Shown here in pieces: positions 59,744 through 64,000 of a stretch of 64,000 nt of DNA (its first letter is position 1; every line of letters begins with the position of its first letter). The notes under the pieces were generated by a model. That model did not search any database, was not told the origin of the DNA, and was given only the letters and a program-made list of their open reading frames with translations. Location: NCBI RefSeq assembly GCF_000745345.1, contig NZ_JQNR01000003.1, forward strand, positions 558,001 through 622,000. The letters run 5' to 3'. This stretch comes from Actinacidiphila yeochonensis CN732 (GTDB taxonomy: Bacteria > Actinomycetota > Actinomycetes > Streptomycetales > Streptomycetaceae). A program made the translations under genes and the position numbers.

Positions 59744-61217
59744 ATGACCGTCCACAGGGCCGTCCGGACAGCAGGCGCAGCACGCGGGGTGGCACCCCCG
59801 GCACTCCGCGGCCGCCGCCGCGGTGGCGCCGGGGCCGCGGGCGCCACGCCCCCGGCGTCCCCTTCGTACACGAGTGCGGCACCCCTGGGTGCGACGGCGC
59901 CGGAGCCCGCCGCTGGCGGGGCCGGGACTGGGACCGGGACCGGGACCGGGGGCGCCTCCTCGGCTGCCCGGGCCGGGGGAGGCTCCGTGCGCCGCACCGG
60001 TTTCGCCATCGCCGCCGACGGCACGTACGCCGCCTGCCTGGCCGCGCCCCCGCCCCGGCCCAGGGCCCGGCTCCCGTCCAGGCGGCGGAGGGCGGGGCCG
60101 GAGCGGGCTGGTACGTGGAGCGGTGGTCCCTGGACAGCCCCGAGCCGTACACCGTGGCGCTGCCCGAGGGCTCGCCGGAGGCGCCGGACACGCGCGTGCT
60201 GCCGCTGCCCGACGGCCGGGTGCTGGCCGCCCGGCCGAACGGCGGCGGCGCCGATCTGGTGCTGCTCTACCCGTCGGGTGCGGGTACCGGCTCGCTGGCC
60301 GTGGGCTCGCTGGCCGGTACGGAGGTGCGGCTGCTGCCGGCCTCGGCCGTGGGGGCGTTCGCCACCGCCTACGACGGTTCGGCCACCGAGGTGTGGCGGG
60401 TGTGCGGGGCGTCGGACCGGGTGTCGGCTGGGGGGCTGGTCCGGCTGGCGCGGGTGCCCGGCCGGTGCACGGGCGGGGTGTGGCTGGACCGGGACGGGCG
60501 GCTGCTGGCGCTGGACCGGGAGCTGGGCGGGCGGACGAAGTCGGTCGCCGTCGACCTCGGCTCCGGCACGGTGAGCCCGCTGCTCCAGCTCTCCGAGGCC
60601 AGCGACGACCGGCTGCTGCTGGCCGAGCCGGACAGCGGGCTGATGCTGGTGCGCAGCGACGCCACCGGGGAGGACCGGCTCGGCTGGGGCGTGCTCGGCA
60701 GCCGCCACCCGGTCCGCTTCCCCGAGGCGCTGCGGCTGCCGGGGGCGCTGCTCACGCCGGTGGCCGCCCAGCCGGGCCAGATCCTCACCCCGGAGGCCGC
60801 GGTGGTGGCGCTGCGCTGCGAGGTGCCCGGCGGCGAACGGTCGCTGGCGCTGTGGCGGCCGGGCGGCCGGACGCTGCACTGGCGGGCGGTGCCGCGCGAC
60901 TGGCTCGGCCCGGTCGCGCTGTGGCTGCCGTCGGCGCCCCTGCGGCTGCCCGCCGCGCCCCGACCCTCGTCCCCTACGACCCCCCTGCCGCCGACGGCCC
61001 CGACGGCCCCGACGGCCCCGACATCCCTGGCCTTCCGTGCTCTCCCGCCGGGTCGGCCTCCCCGGTCGGCGTACCCCTGCCCACCGCGCCGGACCGGTGC
61101 GGGGACACCCCGCCGCTGGCGGCGCTGGAGCGCCGTCCGGGCCGGGCCGCGCTGCCCGGCGTCCGGACTCCGGCGGTGCTGCCGTTGCAGCAGGCGCCGC
61201 TGAGTCCGGTGGCCTGA
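59744..61217 (+). CDS. Conserved hypothetical protein split by two apparent 1-base frameshifts
   Basis: ATG 59744 (GGAG before it) opens RTGFAIAADGTYAACLAAP in one frame; the body continues from about 60070 in a second frame (WYVERWSLDSPEPYTVALP, repeated DGRLLALD and YDGSATEVWRV propeller-like strands); the end (VPYDPPAADGP to LSPVA) is in a third frame, stopping at 61217. One extra base near 60042-60070 and one near 60950-60965 restore a single protein of about 490 residues. It resembles a WD/propeller-like protein usually found beside Nif3 in Streptomyces. Confidence 0.7.
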
Positions 61218-61330
61218 GCCCGGTGGCCTGAGCCCCGTCGCCGGCCGACCGGCCTGGGTGCCGGCGGACCGGTCAGCGACCGCTGATCCCAGCAGGCAGG
61301 GGCTTGAGCAGGGGCTTCGACGCGCCGCGA

Positions 61331-61873
61331 TCAGGAACCCGAATCGCCGGTGATCGCGCGTCTCCTCGGGTTCCATCCCGCCGGGGGCACGAGTTCCGGG
61401 AGTTCCTGCGCTACCGCGACGCACCAGCCCATGGACTCGTCAGGGGCGACAAGCTCGACCCTGAACATCCGCACCGGATACGCGGTCGCCAGCCTCGCCC
61501 TCCACGACTCGACCAGAACCGCGCCGAGTTCTCTGGCGGCAGCCTCGTTGTTCTCTCCTGTGCCTCTGATCATCCTGAACATTTCCTGGAGTTCGAAGTA
61601 GTTGTAGCCGTCGACCGCGTCCGCCCAGGACAGGGGAGCCCGGCTCCCGCCAGGAGCGGGCGTGACCATGCGTTCTCTGATGTGCGCCTCGTCATCCCCC
61701 CACAGGCAGAGAAAGACCGCTCCCTCGAATTCCATCAGTCTGGGCCAGAAAAGATACGAGTAGGCGAGGGCCTGCGCCGTGTCGCCCAGTTCGCTGACGT
61801 ACGCGACCGGATCGTTCGCATCGACCTCGGGGAAACTCTCCCGCAGAATCCTGCCCACGGCCTCCTCGTTCAC
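61331..61873 (-). CDS. Hypothetical immunity-cluster protein
   Basis: A 180-residue acidic protein with AVFLCLWGDDEAHIRERMV, DAVDGYNYFELQEMFRM and a C-terminal GWCVAVAQELPELVPPAGW. No family recognised. GTG 61873 overlaps the stop of the upstream gene (GTGA) and has GGAGG 9 bases before it. Confidence 0.6.
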   Translation of the reverse strand: MNEEAVGRILRESFPEVDANDPVAYVSELGDTAQALAYSYLFWPRLMEFEGAVFLCLWGDDEAHIRERMVTPAPGGSRAPLSWADAVDGYNYFELQEMFRMIRGTGENNEAAARELGAVLVESWRARLATAYPVRMFRVELVAPDESMGWCVAVAQELPELVPPAGWNPRRRAITGDSGS

Positions 61874-62526
61874 CGCTCGCCGCCTCCGCAAGCGGGCTCG
61901 GTCGTCCCGCCACCCACAGGGCCGTAGTTGGCCGCCAGGGCCGCAGCGTATTCGTCCGGGACGGTCCAACCGGCGAACGTCGGCGGGAGATAGGACTCCA
62001 GCGCGCCCGCCACGTCCAGGAAGGGACCGAACCGGGCGCACCATTCACTGCGCGCGGCCTCGTCGGGGAAACCCTGGAAGATCGCCACCTCGGGATCTCT
62101 CTCGCCCCAGCACCCCCATTTTCCGGATGCTCCGGTCAGCGCGACGACATTCGCCGAGATCGTGAGCGACTCCGCGAAGTCGCCGTCGCACTCGTAGCCG
62201 ACCGCAGCCCAGTACCCGTCCTCACCTGCCTCGACGGACAGGGATACCGCCGGATATCCCAGCCTCTCGCGGAGGGAGAAACCGTCGCGGTCCGGTTCGA
62301 GGACGAGGATGTCGATACGGTCGTCCCCGTGCCACCGGGCCATCGCGCGGAGTGCCGGCCAGAGCTCCGGAGTGAGCAGCACGTCGAACTCACAGAACAA
62401 CGCGTCCCCCGCCCGCTCCCTGAACGCCTGGCCAGGGAGCCTGGCATCGAGATCGAAGGTCACCGCGGCACGAGAGCGGATATCCAGGTATCCGCTCCGA
62501 TCGACGACCGCGTCGATCTCCGCCAT
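61870..62526 (-). CDS. Hypothetical immunity-cluster protein
   Basis: A 218-residue protein with YLDIRSRAAVTFDL, LFCEFDVLLTPELWPAL and GKWGCWGERDPEVAIFQGFP. It resembles single-domain immunity proteins in size and acidity but has no recognised signature. ATG 62526 touches the stop of the next upstream gene (TGATG), so the three genes are tightly coupled. Confidence 0.6.
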   Translation of the reverse strand: MAEIDAVVDRSGYLDIRSRAAVTFDLDARLPGQAFRERAGDALFCEFDVLLTPELWPALRAMARWHGDDRIDILVLEPDRDGFSLRERLGYPAVSLSVEAGEDGYWAAVGYECDGDFAESLTISANVVALTGASGKWGCWGERDPEVAIFQGFPDEAARSEWCARFGPFLDVAGALESYLPPTFAGWTVPDEYAAALAANYGPVGGGTTEPACGGGER

Positions 62527-62912
62527 CAGTCCTCACCCAACCCGTTCTCGATGTGCGTGGCTTCCCCGGCCCTGGCGCCGGCCTCACATCCGGCCTCACG
62601 ACGGTGGCGGCCCCCGCGGAGCCGGCCGGTCAGGTCCGCCAGAGCCTGCCGCAGGTCCCGGGCAGAGGCCAGGTCGCGATGCTCACACTCGACCTGGCCC
62701 GTCGCGATCACGCCGTACTCCAGTTCCGCCTCACCGGTGTCCCACACCGTCAACCGGCCCACGGCCCGCGGACCGTCCAGCGCCACGGTCATACTCGCCT
62801 TGGCCCACCCGGACGGGGACTCGTCCACGTGCACCACGATGCCCTCGGCGGCAAGCGGCACGGCTCGACCGGCGACCCAGGCGCTCAGCGCGGGCAGCAG
62901 CGGCTGGTCCAC
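62526..62912 (-). CDS. TriTu-like immunity protein
   Basis: A 128-residue protein: LLPALSAWVAGRAVPLAAEGIVV, then KASMTVALDGPRAVGRLTVWDTGEAELEYG and a helical LASARDLRQALADLTG, the layout I recall for the TriTu family of polymorphic-toxin immunity proteins. No toxin gene is in the window. GTG 62912 has GGAGAGGGG. Confidence 0.55.
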   Translation of the reverse strand: MDQPLLPALSAWVAGRAVPLAAEGIVVHVDESPSGWAKASMTVALDGPRAVGRLTVWDTGEAELEYGVIATGQVECEHRDLASARDLRQALADLTGRLRGGRHRREAGCEAGARAGEATHIENGLGED

Positions 62913-63063
62913 GGTCGTCCCCTCTCCATCAGCCGCCGGATGTCCGACCCGGTCGGGCACTTGCGGCACCGCGGCACCGCGGCACCGACAGCTTCGGCAC
63001 GCTACGCCACGGGCACGCCGACGACGCCGCGGGGGCTCCCCTGGCACTGGCCGCGGCCTGTCC

Positions 63064-63534
63064 TCACGGCTCTCCCACCCCGACGAACTCCAACACGGCG
63101 GCCGACAGACGCTCTCCGCAGACCGGGCACGCCGACTGGAACGCGTGCACACGTGAACGGGCCAGGGAGTCGGAGAACAACGGCAGAACCGGGTCCAGGG
63201 CCACCACGCGCAGGTACGCCCCGCACGGCTGGTGCCTCATACCGAGAGCCTCACCGACGACGGCGCCGGCGAAGTCGGCCTCGGTCGCCGTACCCGCCGC
63301 GACCCGCGCGTCCAGGGCCGCGAGGTCGCTCCCGTCACTCCAGTGGAGGCAGAAGCGGGCGAGCGGCCACGTCGGGAGGACCCTCACCACGATGCGGCGC
63401 ATCCGCGGATGATCGGCGAGCAGACGGTCTTCCGGCTCACGGAAGCCGTCGACCGGCTCGTCGGCACGGATCACCTCCCCCTTCCGGAAGTAGCGGGCCT
63501 CCAGGGCGCGGAACGTCACCGCCAGCCCGTCCAC
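63064..63534 (-). CDS. Hypothetical protein with CxxC tail
   Basis: A 156-residue protein with FRALEARYFRKGEVIRADEP, VVRVLPTWPLARFCLHWSDGS and a C-terminal SACPVCGERLSAAVLEF, whose CxxC could bind zinc. No family recognised. GTG 63534 has GAGGTGGAG upstream. Confidence 0.5.
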   Translation of the reverse strand: MDGLAVTFRALEARYFRKGEVIRADEPVDGFREPEDRLLADHPRMRRIVVRVLPTWPLARFCLHWSDGSDLAALDARVAAGTATEADFAGAVVGEALGMRHQPCGAYLRVVALDPVLPLFSDSLARSRVHAFQSACPVCGERLSAAVLEFVGVGEP

Positions 63535-63747
63535 AGCTCCACCTCGATCATGTTCGAAACCAGTGCCCCGCTCCCGCCCGAGCGCGCCCACGTCAGCGCC
63601 TACGGCGGCGAGCGCGACTCGCCCCACGTCCACGTCCACGACCTTGGCGAGGAGCGGTGAGAACGGTGAGAGCGGCAGGGTGCCACGCGCGGATGGGCAG
63701 TGCCCTTAATCTGGTGGGAGACAGCAGCCTACGTGCAGCGACGGGGG

Positions 63748-64000
63748 ATGACGATGACCAGTGCACCTGGTGACGTTCCGCGTCCGTCCGGGTCTGCGAC
63801 GACAGCACACCCGCTACGGACAATTCGCGATATCCGGGAGTCGTTGCCGGAGGATCAAGCCCGGCACTTCGACGCCGAGCTCGCAGACACGGAGCTGGAG
63901 GCGCTCCCGGAGATGCTGAGCCGATGGATCCGACTGGCCACTGACAGTTTCGAAGATTTCTTGCTGTCCCAACCCTTCGAAGGGCTGGAGTTCGGCGCAC
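63748..64000 (+). CDS. Hypothetical antitoxin-like protein (3' end beyond window)
   Basis: ATG 63748 (or 63754 with GGGGG at better spacing) opens 84 residues to the window edge: RTIRDIRESLPEDQARHFDAELADTELEALPEML-type helices resemble DUF6247-like or antitoxin-like actinobacterial proteins. The AT content of its 3' half is higher than in neighbours. A TAATCT box lies about 40 bases upstream. Confidence 0.5.
   Translation, partial: MTMTSAPGDVPRPSGSATTAHPLRTIRDIRESLPEDQARHFDAELADTELEALPEMLSRWIRLATDSFEDFLLSQPFEGLEFGA

Overview
The window is about 73% GC, with strong third-position GC bias, GTG/TTG/CTG starts and GGAGG-type ribosome sites. Gene content (F420 enzymes, DUF5709, paired small Streptomyces proteins, the Nif3 / zinc-ribbon / phosphatase block) points to a Streptomyces or close relative chromosome.

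Layout. 1-11 kb is housekeeping and metabolism: F420:NADP reductase (partial), peptidase E, methionine aminopeptidase, a lipoprotein, a prim-pol-domain protein, heme oxygenase, a DDAH-like hydrolase, a phytoene-desaturase-like oxidoreductase coupled to CorA, and an Rsm22-type methyltransferase. 11.2-30.9 kb is an exopolysaccharide locus: priming sugar transferase, GDP-L-fucose synthesis (gmd, fcl), a secreted propeller/FnIII/LamG protein, GT2 and GT4 transferases, a Wzy-like polymerase, one 1715-codon frame holding GT4 + Wzz/pseudo-BY-kinase + flippase, then a TagD-like cytidylyltransferase and a CDP-alcohol transferase. A small patch of unrelated and broken genes (20.9-22.5 kb) interrupts it.

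31-46 kb is the accessory core. It holds a catalytically degenerate deacetylase-fold Tat lipoprotein, a coupled HEPN-like plus KGGVGRT/second-P-loop ATPase pair (defence candidate) flanked by an IS110 transposase, ordinary metabolic genes, and a cyclophane-type RiPP cluster at 42.7-45.4 kb. The RiPP precursor carries six aromatic-X-X motifs. Its radical SAM maturase has lost the N-terminal iron-sulfur motif exactly where an IS481-family remnant begins. A secreted GH71/99-like protein follows.

47-64 kb returns to Streptomyces housekeeping: DUF5709, DUF2267, a COG4315 lipoprotein, a regulator that has lost its HTH, a STAND-like ATPase, a QueD-like enzyme, RNase P RNA (rnpB, minus strand), YaaA, KDPG aldolase, phosphatase / zinc ribbon / Nif3, and finally a run of short immunity-like genes.

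Two cross-cutting observations matter for any reader. First, at least six conserved coding regions need exactly one extra base in a G/C run to read through, which looks like systematic homopolymer under-calling in the assembly. Second, intergenic spacers are rich in short tandem repeats with 10-11 bp or hairpin-forming periods. No tRNA, rRNA or CRISPR array was seen.
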